Assembly (NCBI GenBank): GCA_030611315.1
Contig: JAUWPZ010000007.1
Coordinates: forward strand, 1-53,329
Direction: 5' to 3'
Length of the DNA stretch: 53,329 nt
Source: Sedimentisphaerales bacterium
GTDB lineage: Bacteria > Planctomycetota > Phycisphaerae > Sedimentisphaerales > Anaerobacaceae
Part shown: positions 30,980 through 40,125 of the stretch, piece after piece
How positions within the stretch are numbered: position 1 is the first letter of the stretch
How the letters are laid out: each line of letters opens with the position of its first letter
The notes under the pieces: generated by a model
The model's database searches: none
What the model was told of the DNA's origin: nothing
The model's input: only the letters and a program-made list of their open reading frames with translations
Program-made: the position numbers and the translations under genes

Positions 30980-33103
30980 ATGTTCAGGCAATTGGCGTTA
31001 TGTTTCAGTTTCGCTTCGGCGATGTGCTTTTCAACGGCTGCAAAGGCAAGGAGCCTTCAGACCCTGCGGATTTACAAAGAGCAATATCCGCGCGTTTTCT
31101 TTTTTCGCCAGTCCGAGGGAATGGCTGCGAATGGTCGGTCAACCTATGAGCAGTGGGAGGAGACTTTCGGCCGTTTGATGGGCATCGAAGGCAAGGTCCT
31201 CGAAGAAGAAGTGCCTGGCCGCTCGATTCGCAATATCGAATTTTTCACGCGTTTCAAAAAGCGCCATCCGGACCAGCTTGTTTTGCTGCATTTCAACGGC
31301 AATGCACGGGACCCGCGTTATGAGTCGGGCCGGTTCTTTGCGGGTCACTGGATTTATTATAACGGCGCTAAAATTCTCTCCGATGTCCCCGCCGAAGAAG
31401 ACGAGAGCGAAATACGCGTGAGCAACCCAGCCTTGTTCAGGGTCAATATGGGCCGCTATCGCAACGCTAATGAGGATATCGGCCTCTGTATGCTTGATGA
31501 GAACGGTCGGCCTAACTGGAATATTTCCGAGCAGGCGCAGCTCATATCAATCGACAACAAGAAAAAGACTATTCGGGTGCGTCGCGGTTGTTATGGCACA
31601 AGCCCGCGTGCGTTTGAGGCCAATCGCACCTATGCCGCTGCGCACGCGACCGAAGGCCCATGGGGTGGAAAATCGCATCTGCTATGGTTCTACAATTATT
31701 CGACAAAGTGTCCCCGGGATAAAAACGGGCGCACCTGCAGCGATATTCTGGTTGGTCATTTGGCCGAGTTGTTTGGAACAGGCGGCGATCTGCATTTTTT
31801 TGACGGTCTGGAGTTCGACGTTTTGCACAATGAGTGTGGCGGCAGACGAAGAGCGGATTGTGACGCCGATGGCCGGGCCGACGGAGGTTATTTTGACGGC
31901 ATTAACACCTACGGCATCGGGGTGGTCGAATTTTGCCGCAAATTGCGAGGCAGGCTTGGAGAAGATGTAATAATCCTTGCCGACGGTCATTCCGTGAATG
32001 GTCAGCGGGCTTTCGGTATCCTCAACGGCATTGAAAGCGAGGGCTGGCCGGCCCTGAGAGACCACCGGATTAACGATTTTTCCGGCGGGCTCAACCGTCA
32101 TTTCTTCTGGGACCGAAACGCTCGACCATTAGCTTTTAATTATATCAATCATAAATTTACCCAGCCGAGCGGCCGACCTGGAATTACCAAACGCCCGGAT
32201 GTGCCGTTCAATATCCATCGGCTGGTCTTTGCCGCCGGGGTGTTCACAAATTCTGCGATGTGTTATTCTTTTTCTCCCGCCGGCGGCGAAGATGGATTAT
32301 TGGGGATTTGGGATGAGTTTCGCATGGGACGAGCCGACAGACTCGGTTGGCTCGGCAAGCCGCTTGGGCCGGCTGTTCGTATTGCAGCAAAACAACCGGA
32401 TATGCTCGCAGGTGCAGGCAAAGATATTGGGCCTGCTCTTGTGAAAAAGCTAAGCGGCCCCGGCGTCAATTTCAGTGCTGAACGGGGCGTTTTGAAAGTT
32501 ACGGCCAAAGACCGGAAGCTGTCTCGAATAAAGTTTCGTCTGCAGGATGTACCCTGCAAAGGGCAGGACCTGTTTGTTTATATGACGGCCAATGCAGACC
32601 ATAGAGAACATTATCCAGAGGAGATGGCCAGACTCGTATGGGTGGGTATCGCGCCGGACCGGGGCGGCTTGATTCAAGTCGAGCCTGCGCAAACGGATAT
32701 GCAACTGCGAGGAAAGAACGTCACAAAGCCGGTACGATTTATGACCTGGTGCAATGAAAAAGATTTCTCATCAGGATTTTACTTCTCAGAAATCCTCTCA
32801 GAAAGAATCGACCTGGAATTTACAATCGAAGGCCCGGAGCCTTTGAGGATTTCCCGGCTTACTGTTCACGCGCATCCCGATGCAATATACCGCCAATTCG
32901 AGCGTGGTCTGGTTTTGGCCAATCCATCGCCCAGGCCGTATATTTTTGAGCCGGCCAAATTATTTCCGGGTGATAAGTTCCGCCGTATCCGGGCCACAGC
33001 ACGACAGGACACCGTAACCAACAACGGCAAAGAGGTATCGGATAAAATCACCCTCGGACCGAGGGATGCTCTTTTCCTGATTAAAGAGAACTATTCAAAC
33101 TGA
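30980..33103 (+). CDS. Large secreted protein, possible TIM-barrel hydrolase
   Basis: A 707-aa protein with a signal peptide (MFRQLALCFSFASAMCFSTA) and AGGAAGGA in front. I do not recognise a named family. Early segments such as NIEFFTRFKKRHPDQLVLLHFNG... and HFFDGLEFDVLHNEC, followed by ADGRADGGYFDGINTYG, resemble the strand-ending acidic motifs of glycoside-hydrolase-like TIM barrels, and an acidic pair in FDGLEFD is a candidate catalytic site. The last 200 residues are beta-rich (IEFRIKFRLQD-like strands). Located between a MocA-type oxidoreductase and a peptidase/sulfatase pair, it may act on a polysaccharide, but substrate and activity are not proven. Confidence 0.55.
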   Translation: MFRQLALCFSFASAMCFSTAAKARSLQTLRIYKEQYPRVFFFRQSEGMAANGRSTYEQWEETFGRLMGIEGKVLEEEVPGRSIRNIEFFTRFKKRHPDQLVLLHFNGNARDPRYESGRFFAGHWIYYNGAKILSDVPAEEDESEIRVSNPALFRVNMGRYRNANEDIGLCMLDENGRPNWNISEQAQLISIDNKKKTIRVRRGCYGTSPRAFEANRTYAAAHATEGPWGGKSHLLWFYNYSTKCPRDKNGRTCSDILVGHLAELFGTGGDLHFFDGLEFDVLHNECGGRRRADCDADGRADGGYFDGINTYGIGVVEFCRKLRGRLGEDVIILADGHSVNGQRAFGILNGIESEGWPALRDHRINDFSGGLNRHFFWDRNARPLAFNYINHKFTQPSGRPGITKRPDVPFNIHRLVFAAGVFTNSAMCYSFSPAGGEDGLLGIWDEFRMGRADRLGWLGKPLGPAVRIAAKQPDMLAGAGKDIGPALVKKLSGPGVNFSAERGVLKVTAKDRKLSRIKFRLQDVPCKGQDLFVYMTANADHREHYPEEMARLVWVGIAPDRGGLIQVEPAQTDMQLRGKNVTKPVRFMTWCNEKDFSSGFYFSEILSERIDLEFTIEGPEPLRISRLTVHAHPDAIYRQFERGLVLANPSPRPYIFEPAKLFPGDKFRRIRATARQDTVTNNGKEVSDKITLGPRDALFLIKENYSN

Positions 33104-33121
33104 TTGATTGGAGATATCGTA

Positions 33122-34642
33122 ATGAAACATTTTGGCTTTGGAGCCGCAGCGTTGTTCTTAACCATTACGGCCGGTCTGAGCCTTGCCGCGCCGCCGCAGG
33201 TAACTGCACCGCCCGAGAAACTCGAACTTGCTCCGTTCTATAAGAAGTATGTCAACTCTTTTGGGCTGCCGATAGTCAGTTCACAAGAGGTCCCCGATGC
33301 CGCTTTGCTCAGGGCGAACAGTTTGATTAACCAAATGTTGGCTGACCGCCCGGATATTCGCAAAGCGCTCATAGAGGCCGGTGTTCGGTTCGTTGTGATG
33401 GGTGCAAAAGAAATGACCACCGACATCCCCGAATACAGCCACATGAAGCCGAAGAAATTTTGGGATGAACGGGCGCGTGGCCTGGGCGGCCGTGTGGTTA
33501 GTTGCGGCGAGGAAAATCTGCTCTGTTATCCCGTTGACCGCTACGACGATGAGAATATCCTCATCCATGAGTTTGCTCACTGCATACACCACTCAGGTAT
33601 AGGCCGCATTGACAAAGACTTTGATAAGAACCTCAAAGCCATTTACGAAAAAGCCCTGGCGAAGGGCCTCTGGAAGAATACCTATGCCGGCTCCAACGTC
33701 GGCGAATACTGGGCCGAAGGGGTCCAGTCCTATTATGACGCCAACCGCCAAAACAACTACAATCACAACCACGTCGATACGCGAGAGGAGCTTAAAGCCT
33801 ACGACCCGGATTTAGCTCGACTTATTGGGCAAACATTTCGTCACAGCCCCGAAACCGACTGGCGTTATAAGCCTGTCGCGGTACAGCCGCAGGTAACGTT
33901 ACCGCCGAATGCGCTTAAATACGACCCGTTTTATAAGAAGTATGTCAGGGTCCGCGGCTTGCCGATTCTCAGCTCGAAAAAGGTCTCCGACCGGGCGCTC
34001 TTGGAGGCAAACTATCTTGTCCGCAATATGTTTGCTTACCGTCATGATGTCCTCAGGGCGTTGGTCGAAGCCGGCGTACGTTTGGTGATAGTCGGCACAA
34101 ATGAAAAAATCACGGACATTCCCGAGTGTCGAAAGTTGAAAAGACAGGGAGCTTTGGATAAGTCGGCCAGATATCTAAGCTGCACGCAGGTGCAGTCGTT
34201 GATTGTCTGCGGCGAGGAGAATCTGCTCAATCACCCGGCTGACCGCTGCGCCGGCGAGAGCGTCCTTATCCGCGAGTTCGCCCGGGCAGTGCATGTCAAG
34301 ACGGGCCTGCGACCCATCGACAAGGAATTTGAAGGTAAACAAAAACAGCAGTATGAGCTACGGGTTAAACGTATCGACAGGGAATTTGACGACAGACTCA
34401 AAGAATTATACGCCGCAGCTTTGAAGAAAGGTCTTTGGAAGGATACGTATGCCGCAAATGACCGCAGGGAATACTTCTCAGAGGCTGTGCAGTCCTGGTT
34501 CGACGCCAACCGGCAGAATACTCCCGGTCACAACCACGTCAACACGCGGGAGGAGCTGGAAGCCTACGACCCGGATTTGGCTGAATTCATTGCCGAGGTG
34601 TTCCGTCACGCTGCTCGCGTCGATTGGCGCTATCAGCGGTAA
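33122..34642 (+). CDS. Secreted protein with two tandem metallopeptidase-like domains, one degenerate
   Basis: A 506-aa protein from ATG 33122, with a signal peptide ending about residue 23 (SLAAPPQ). Two homologous halves follow, each starting with a PFYKKYV segment, then LPI(V/L)SS, then GEENLL. In the first half the zinc motif is ILIHEFAHCIHH (H149-E150-x-x-H153) with a likely third ligand Glu in GEYWAEGVQSYYDAN. In the second half the same position reads VLIREFARAVH, so both His ligands have become Arg while the Glu remains. The second half also has an inserted coiled stretch (about residues 400-420). The domain recalls LF-like or gluzincin peptidases. The first half may be active and the second is probably a binding module. 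Confidence 0.7.
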   Translation: MKHFGFGAAALFLTITAGLSLAAPPQVTAPPEKLELAPFYKKYVNSFGLPIVSSQEVPDAALLRANSLINQMLADRPDIRKALIEAGVRFVVMGAKEMTTDIPEYSHMKPKKFWDERARGLGGRVVSCGEENLLCYPVDRYDDENILIHEFAHCIHHSGIGRIDKDFDKNLKAIYEKALAKGLWKNTYAGSNVGEYWAEGVQSYYDANRQNNYNHNHVDTREELKAYDPDLARLIGQTFRHSPETDWRYKPVAVQPQVTLPPNALKYDPFYKKYVRVRGLPILSSKKVSDRALLEANYLVRNMFAYRHDVLRALVEAGVRLVIVGTNEKITDIPECRKLKRQGALDKSARYLSCTQVQSLIVCGEENLLNHPADRCAGESVLIREFARAVHVKTGLRPIDKEFEGKQKQQYELRVKRIDREFDDRLKELYAAALKKGLWKDTYAANDRREYFSEAVQSWFDANRQNTPGHNHVNTREELEAYDPDLAEFIAEVFRHAARVDWRYQR

Positions 34643-34692
34643 AGATAAACGAAAATAACGCTAACAAAGTAATCAAAATAAATGGAGTGCTC

Positions 34693-36261
34693 ATGCGAAA
34701 ACAAACCAGACGAGAGTTTCTAAAAACCGCCGGGCTAACGACAGCGGCATTAGCTGGAATCTCCCTTAGCTCCGCCGTATCGAAAGCAAGTAAAGCCGCC
34801 CGCAAGCGACCAAATATCCTGTTTATTATGTGCGACCAGCTCAATGCTAATGCCCTGAGCTGTTATGGCGGCCCCGTGCAAACGCCCAATATCGACCGTA
34901 TCGCCGCCAACGGCGTTCGCTTCACGCAGGCCACCTGCACCACGCCATTTTGCTCACCCACCCGGGCATCGATTGTTACGGGTATGTATCTCCATGCACA
35001 CGGTATTGTCTTAAATGCCGCTCCGAGGAGGCAGCAGGGCATTGGCCCGGAAGATGTTACCACTGAAAAGGTGCTCAACCAGGCTGGATACGCAACCCAT
35101 CATTACGGCAAATGGCATCTTGAAGGCAGCGCTCTGCCTTACTATCCGGATATGTTTCGCTCCGGGCGGGAGTATGCCGAGAAGATGGCGCCGGTTTTCG
35201 AGAAGGTTCGCCGGCAGGATAAGGCAACTTGGATGAATTGGTACAAATGGGCGCTGCCGGTCGATATTGCACCGGCGTTTCAGAAACAGGTTGATGCGCT
35301 CGGCGATAGATGGAAAGAAAATAAATTGGCCGAGTTCATCGTCAAGATGGGCAGGCTCAAGCTGCCGCTGGAGCAATGTTGTGATGTGCAGGTAGCGGAT
35401 TTGACCTGCCGGAGGCTCAGGGCGCTCGAAGACAGCAAAAATCCCTTTATGATTACCTGCTCATTCCTCTGGCCGCACGACCCGAATGTTGCGCCGTCGC
35501 CGTACTACGAGGCCTTCGACCCGGAGAAAATCGAGCTGCCCCGGAACCGTCACGTTCGTGAAGAGCGTTTCGAGAGGAACTGGTCCCGCCAGATTATCAA
35601 CGGCCTCGGCGAACCGGGTATGCGTGAGTTTCTGAGGATTTATTATGCGATGGTTAAGCTGATTGATGACCAGGTGGGCAGGATTCTCGAAGTGCTGGAC
35701 AAGACCGGCAAGACGGACGACACCGTCATAATCTTCACGGCCGACCATGGCGATATGATGGGCGGACACGGTATGGTCTGGAAATCGACCAACTCTTTCT
35801 ATGACGAGGTTGCCCGCGTACCGCTTTTGATAAGTTATCCGCGGAAATTCAAGCCCGCTCTGAGCGAATTGGCTGTGGATTCGACCGATTTTATGCCGAC
35901 CCTTTTGGAGCTGACCGGACAACCGGTTCCCGAACAGGTCCAGGGCCAGAGTCTGGTTCCGTTTTTAACCGGCCGGCGGGATATATCGCAAGCAAGGCAA
36001 TATACATTCAGCGAGCGCGTGCGTGGTAATCCGAAGGGACGTCGTAAAGTGTTGCCGGGCGCGAAAGGCGCCTTTATGGTTCGCGGCAAAGGCTTCAAAT
36101 TAACTCGCTACGAAGATGGCTCCGAATACCTGTACGACCTGAAGGCCGACCCCGGAGAGACCGGGAATCTGGTCGACGACCCAAAATACCGTCTCCGTCG
36201 CAAAGCCCTTGCCGCGGAAATGGACAAATGGCTCAAGCGCACCGGTTGGCCGGGTGCTTGA
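34693..36261 (+). CDS. Sulfatase (formylglycine type), Tat-exported
   Basis: A 522-aa enzyme from ATG 34693 with leader TRREFLKTAGLTTAALAG. Alkaline-phosphatase-like fold: NILFIMCDQLNANALSCYG (metal Asp48, followed by Gln), then TTPFCSPTRASIVTGMYLH with Cys87 in C-x-P-x-R, the residue converted to formylglycine, and FTADHGDMMGGHGMVWK for the second metal site. It removes sulfate esters, presumably from a sulfated glycan in view of its neighbours. It follows the metallopeptidase-like gene by 50 bp. No maturase gene is visible in the window. Confidence 0.92.
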   Translation: MRKQTRREFLKTAGLTTAALAGISLSSAVSKASKAARKRPNILFIMCDQLNANALSCYGGPVQTPNIDRIAANGVRFTQATCTTPFCSPTRASIVTGMYLHAHGIVLNAAPRRQQGIGPEDVTTEKVLNQAGYATHHYGKWHLEGSALPYYPDMFRSGREYAEKMAPVFEKVRRQDKATWMNWYKWALPVDIAPAFQKQVDALGDRWKENKLAEFIVKMGRLKLPLEQCCDVQVADLTCRRLRALEDSKNPFMITCSFLWPHDPNVAPSPYYEAFDPEKIELPRNRHVREERFERNWSRQIINGLGEPGMREFLRIYYAMVKLIDDQVGRILEVLDKTGKTDDTVIIFTADHGDMMGGHGMVWKSTNSFYDEVARVPLLISYPRKFKPALSELAVDSTDFMPTLLELTGQPVPEQVQGQSLVPFLTGRRDISQARQYTFSERVRGNPKGRRKVLPGAKGAFMVRGKGFKLTRYEDGSEYLYDLKADPGETGNLVDDPKYRLRRKALAAEMDKWLKRTGWPGA

Positions 36262-36343
36262 GAGGCAAACTTGGCATGTCCTGGAAATCTACAAAGGCAG
36301 CAACAATGTATCGCTTGAGTATTGCCAAAACTATTCCACGTAA

Positions 36344-38008
36344 TCAGTGAGGCAGGGTTTGTCCGAGCCAGTTGTGTGAAATTCTCAGCAGGTCGCTGAA
36401 TGTTACGAAGCCGTCCCTGTCGAAGTCGGCGTTACCGCACCAGTCGGTCAAAATACAGTTGCTTTGCTGCCAGTATCTCGAGAGAATACTCATGTCAACA
36501 AAATCGATGGTCCTGTTGCTGTCGATATCCCAGGGTGCATCTCTGGCGAGGATGGCTTCGAACCAGTACTGTGCCATAATCTCCGCGCCGTCGTCGTTGG
36601 GATGTACCTTGTCGCTGGCAAAGGCTTCGGGCCAGGCGGCCTGCATCGGCGTCCAGACGTCGGGGCCGGCTTCCAGTTGAGATATGTTTCTGCCCAAAGC
36701 TTGCTCAAGTGCATAAATCTCGTTGTGAATCTCAGGCTCCATACTGTACTTGTAAATATGGGTTGCGAACAGTACGATGTCGGCTCCGTCATCGATAAGA
36801 GCTTCGACATAAGTTTCGATTGCGTCGGCGCCCTGTTGAATTCGTTCGGTGTCAAATTCATCACGGATACCGATACTCCTGTCGGTGTCGAATACCCATT
36901 GTAGTGACTGTTGGGCGAGCACAATCACAAGGCCGTCGCGCTGAAGCTGGGGTTGTAATATGTCAAGCCAGCTTTGCGACCGCTGGGCGGTCTCCACGTC
37001 TATCCATTTGGCGATAGGCGTACCGCCCTTGATTGCCTTGACGACTTCAATGATGCGGGAACCGAAGTAATCGTCCAGTTTTTGCTGCAGCAGGTTCGGC
37101 CAGAGAGAAGATGTTGAGTAACCGTTCACGACGATAGTTTTTGGCAGGCCGTCGAGTATTCTTGAGTGTGTTGCTAATTGGCCTTCGTAGTAACCTCTAA
37201 TCTCGTCGGAACTTAGCGGTCTGTCGTAGATGCGGATTTCATCAATCATGCCGTCGAAGTGGTTCGTTGCGGGAATGGACGAAAGAAAGCCTTTTCCCAA
37301 CCAGCAAACTCTTTTATCGTCAACATCGGCGAAGAAGCAGGAATCTGTTGGACCGCCGAAATTGTACTTGCGGGATGTCATCTCACTGCCGTTGAGATAG
37401 CCCGTATTGTAATCGACTCCGACGACAGCGGCGAAATGATACCACGTATCCAGCTCCAGATTGACACGGGAGTCAAAACAAAACAGCGGTTTTTGCAAGT
37501 TGCTCGTAAGGATGGTGAAGTAAAGCTTATAGTTCTGCGAGTTAAAATGGCCTATTTCGATTATCAAGCTGGAATTTCCACTCCCGCCAATACCGTCGCC
37601 GAGGTAGAATATCGGATGGATAGTATTATCAAGAGGTATGGAGTTGAACTTGAACCACACACTAATCGTCCCGATGGCCAGTTCGCCCATCAGGTCCGGA
37701 TAGTCGTTTGAATCGGTTATCTCCACGTAATCGTCGAGCCCGTCAAGAGCCAGTCCATTGGCAAGGATGCCCCGGCCCCACGCGGTGCCGTGGACCTGAC
37801 CGCTAAAGCTGTTCGCCGAGGAGTCGTGTACGATTTGGCCTGCCGTCTCGTTGAAACTCCAGCAGGCCAGAAAGTCATTGGGTCCTGCCCCGATTGCCGC
37901 CGTGCAGAAAAAAAGCGAAAGGGAGATTATCGCTCTCAAAGAGCTGCTCGCGTAAGAACGAACCCTTCTCTCATTTGAAAAGTCATCTAATCGGCAGTTA
38001 GAGCCCAA
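36344..38008 (-). CDS. Secreted LamG - SGNH hydrolase-like - dockerin-like protein
   Basis: A 554-aa protein, the only gene on the minus strand. TTG 38008 is preceded by AGGAGG at a good distance. A signal peptide (ends near residue 41) leads into a LamG/concanavalin-like domain (LACWSFNETAGQIVHDSS, LDGLDDYVEI, GMIDEIRIYDRPLSSDEI; 45-275). Next is an SGNH-like domain (about 290-480) with VNGYSTSSLWP near the nucleophile position and ASDKVHPNDDGAEIM as the D-x-x-H motif. At the C terminus are two EF-hand-like dockerin units (DIDSNRTIDFVDMSIL and DFDRDGFVTFSDLLRI). It may be an esterase that binds sugar and attaches to a partner by its dockerin. Confidence 0.75.
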   Translation of the reverse strand: MGSNCRLDDFSNERRVRSYASSSLRAIISLSLFFCTAAIGAGPNDFLACWSFNETAGQIVHDSSANSFSGQVHGTAWGRGILANGLALDGLDDYVEITDSNDYPDLMGELAIGTISVWFKFNSIPLDNTIHPIFYLGDGIGGSGNSSLIIEIGHFNSQNYKLYFTILTSNLQKPLFCFDSRVNLELDTWYHFAAVVGVDYNTGYLNGSEMTSRKYNFGGPTDSCFFADVDDKRVCWLGKGFLSSIPATNHFDGMIDEIRIYDRPLSSDEIRGYYEGQLATHSRILDGLPKTIVVNGYSTSSLWPNLLQQKLDDYFGSRIIEVVKAIKGGTPIAKWIDVETAQRSQSWLDILQPQLQRDGLVIVLAQQSLQWVFDTDRSIGIRDEFDTERIQQGADAIETYVEALIDDGADIVLFATHIYKYSMEPEIHNEIYALEQALGRNISQLEAGPDVWTPMQAAWPEAFASDKVHPNDDGAEIMAQYWFEAILARDAPWDIDSNRTIDFVDMSILSRYWQQSNCILTDWCGNADFDRDGFVTFSDLLRISHNWLGQTLPH

Positions 38009-38433
38009 TTGTATTTACCTCCTCGTGTTCCTGACGCCAAAACACCATGCCCAAAAAGGCCAATATTGCCGTTTATTATACCAAACTGCCCCCAAAAATG
38101 CAAACTCTACAGTCGGGCCGTCCGGACATCTGTTTTGACATGCTATATACGAAATGCCTCCTTGTTGTCATAACACATCGCTTTGCCCGGCCGCGACAAT
38201 ATCACAAGTACCCGAAATATTTGCGTCTGGTAGAGTAGCAGGATTCTTCAGAGCATTGTTATAGGTCTGTCATTTACGACCCATCGATGCGAATCATCTT
38301 AAAGTCTGTTTGTCTTTAAGTTGCAACAGGGCGTTGTCGATACTGATTGTGAATTAGTCCTCCGTAAGTCCCGTAAGGAACGCCTGACGGCGGAGTCCTT
38401 AGGGCAACGGTTTACATTTAGAGAAGGATTATT
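38009..38433. other. Divergent intergenic region
   Basis: This 425-bp gap separates the minus-strand LamG gene from the second secretion operon. It contains the promoter 38075-38103 for the minus gene. An inverted repeat CTTAAAG / CTTTAAG lies at 38298-38320, and a G/C-rich repeat-like stretch (CCTCCGTAAG to GGCGGAGTCC) at 38358-38400. The leader of gspE follows. I found no coding sequence and no confident promoter on the plus strand. Confidence 0.5.
38075..38103 (-). promoter_or_regulatory. Promoter of the LamG-SGNH gene
   Basis: On the minus strand, TTGCAT and TATAAT are separated by 17 bp. The start codon lies about 60 bases downstream of the expected transcription start. Confidence 0.6.
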
Positions 38434-40125
38434 ATGGACGGGCAGGACCCGATAATTTCATTCCTTACCGAAGAGAAAATTCTCGACGAGAAGACCCTTC
38501 GGGCCGCCGTCGAGCAGCATCAACAAACCGGACAAAGTCTGATAAGCATTCTCAAAAAAGAGAATCTTCTTGATGATGACCAGCTCACAAGGATTATTGC
38601 GGCTACCAGCCGGATAGAGTTTGTCAATCTTTCCCCTGAGATGGTTGACCCGATGGTGGCCCATCTGGTTTCTTATGAGATAGCTAATTGCCACAACGTG
38701 ATTCCCGTCAAAAAAGAGGATAACAATTTGCTCGTGGCGATGAGCTCTCCCCTGAATTTGTCTGTCCGGGACCAAATCGAGATGAGAACCGGATACAAGG
38801 TCATTCCGCTTGCCGCCACGCCCGGAGCCATAAGACAGGCGATACACTATCATTTTGATGTTACGAGTGTGACAAAGCAGGCCATTGTTTCGATGCGGTT
38901 GAAGGACCGTTCCGGCAAAAAGTCCAGGCAAGAAGAAACAGAGACCAAATCGGCGAGAGTTGCCGATGCTCCTATAACAAAGCTCGTTTCTTCCATAATT
39001 AACGGCGCCATTGACGCTCGGGCAAGCGATATCCACATCGAGCCACAGGCTTCTGATGTAAAGGTCCGCTACCGTATAGACGGGACGCTGCGCCCCGCAA
39101 TAGACGTGCCTATGTCGGCACATCTTGAGGTGGTATCGCACATTAAGATTATGGCGGATATGGATATTTCGGAGCGCAGGGTGTCTCAGGATGGTCACAT
39201 GATTACGCGGCACGACGGCAAAGAGTATGACCTGAGAGTTTCGACCCTCCCGGCCGTTGGTGGAGAAAAGATAGTCATCAGGGTTCTCGATAACGACGTG
39301 GATAAATGGTTGCTCGATGAAATCGTAAATTCGCCGGATGATAATCGGAAATTCCGAACATTGCTTGAAAATCCTTATGGTATGCTTTTGCTCACCGGCC
39401 CAACCGGATGCGGTAAGACCACCACACTCTATTCGATTCTTCAATTGCTCAATACCCCCGAGAGAAATATCGTTACTGTTGAGGACCCCGTTGAGTACCG
39501 TCTTGATGGTATCACCCAGGTACAGGTCAAACCTCTCGCAGGAAGGACTTTCGCCTCGGCTCTGCGAAGCATAGTTCGGCAGGACCCCGACATTATACTC
39601 ATCGGCGAAATTCGTGACCTTGAGACCGCCGAGATAGCTGTCAGTGCGGCCCTGACCGGCCACCTGGTTCTAAGCACGTTACACACGAATGATGCTGCAG
39701 GTGCGATTTCACGCTTAATTAACCTCGGGATTCCGCCGTTTCTTGTTGTCTCGGCGCTCTTGGGAACGGTTGCGCAGAGGCTTCTAAGAATAACCTGTCC
39801 CGGGTGCAGACAGCCCTATAAGCCGTCTGAGGATGAATTCAAGTCTTTGTTCGACAAGTCCCAACGCGTAGAGCTTTACCGGGGCGCCGGATGCAGCAGT
39901 TGCTTTCAAACCGGATATCACGGACGAAAAAGCATTTACGAGATATTGAACATTTCTTCGGAAATAAGGAGGATAGTCGCCCACGGCGGCAGCGATGATG
40001 CTATCAAGCAGCAGGCGATAAAGGAAGGAATGAAGACCCTGTGCAAAAGCGCACGCGAAGAAGTGCTCAATGGCGTAACAACACTTGAGGAGATAATGCG
40101 CGTTGTCGATGTGAGAGAAGAGTAA
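38434..40125 (+). CDS. GspE/PilB-type assembly ATPase
   Basis: A 563-aa ATPase. The N-terminal GspE-II-like domain (residues 1-130) begins IISFLTEEKILDEKTL. The ATPase half has GPTGCGKTTTLYSIL (Walker A), VEDPVEY (Asp box), QDPDIILIGEIRD (Walker B), and LVLSTLHTNDAAGA (His box). A zinc-binding unit with CPGCRQPY and AGCSSCFQTGYHGR (C-x2-C pairs) lies near the C terminus, typical of GspE. It powers pseudopilus assembly. The stop codon overlaps the start of gspF (TAATG). Confidence 0.94.
   Translation: MDGQDPIISFLTEEKILDEKTLRAAVEQHQQTGQSLISILKKENLLDDDQLTRIIAATSRIEFVNLSPEMVDPMVAHLVSYEIANCHNVIPVKKEDNNLLVAMSSPLNLSVRDQIEMRTGYKVIPLAATPGAIRQAIHYHFDVTSVTKQAIVSMRLKDRSGKKSRQEETETKSARVADAPITKLVSSIINGAIDARASDIHIEPQASDVKVRYRIDGTLRPAIDVPMSAHLEVVSHIKIMADMDISERRVSQDGHMITRHDGKEYDLRVSTLPAVGGEKIVIRVLDNDVDKWLLDEIVNSPDDNRKFRTLLENPYGMLLLTGPTGCGKTTTLYSILQLLNTPERNIVTVEDPVEYRLDGITQVQVKPLAGRTFASALRSIVRQDPDIILIGEIRDLETAEIAVSAALTGHLVLSTLHTNDAAGAISRLINLGIPPFLVVSALLGTVAQRLLRITCPGCRQPYKPSEDEFKSLFDKSQRVELYRGAGCSSCFQTGYHGRKSIYEILNISSEIRRIVAHGGSDDAIKQQAIKEGMKTLCKSAREEVLNGVTTLEEIMRVVDVREE

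Noticed and set aside
38047-38238. 63-aa ORF in the divergent intergenic region
   Set aside because: No ribosome-binding site and no similarity to a known protein. It overlaps the promoter of the minus-strand gene.
38458-39663. 401-codon frame on the minus strand opposite the ATPase gene
   Set aside because: It is fully inside the well-conserved GspE/PilB gene and its translation shows no known domain.
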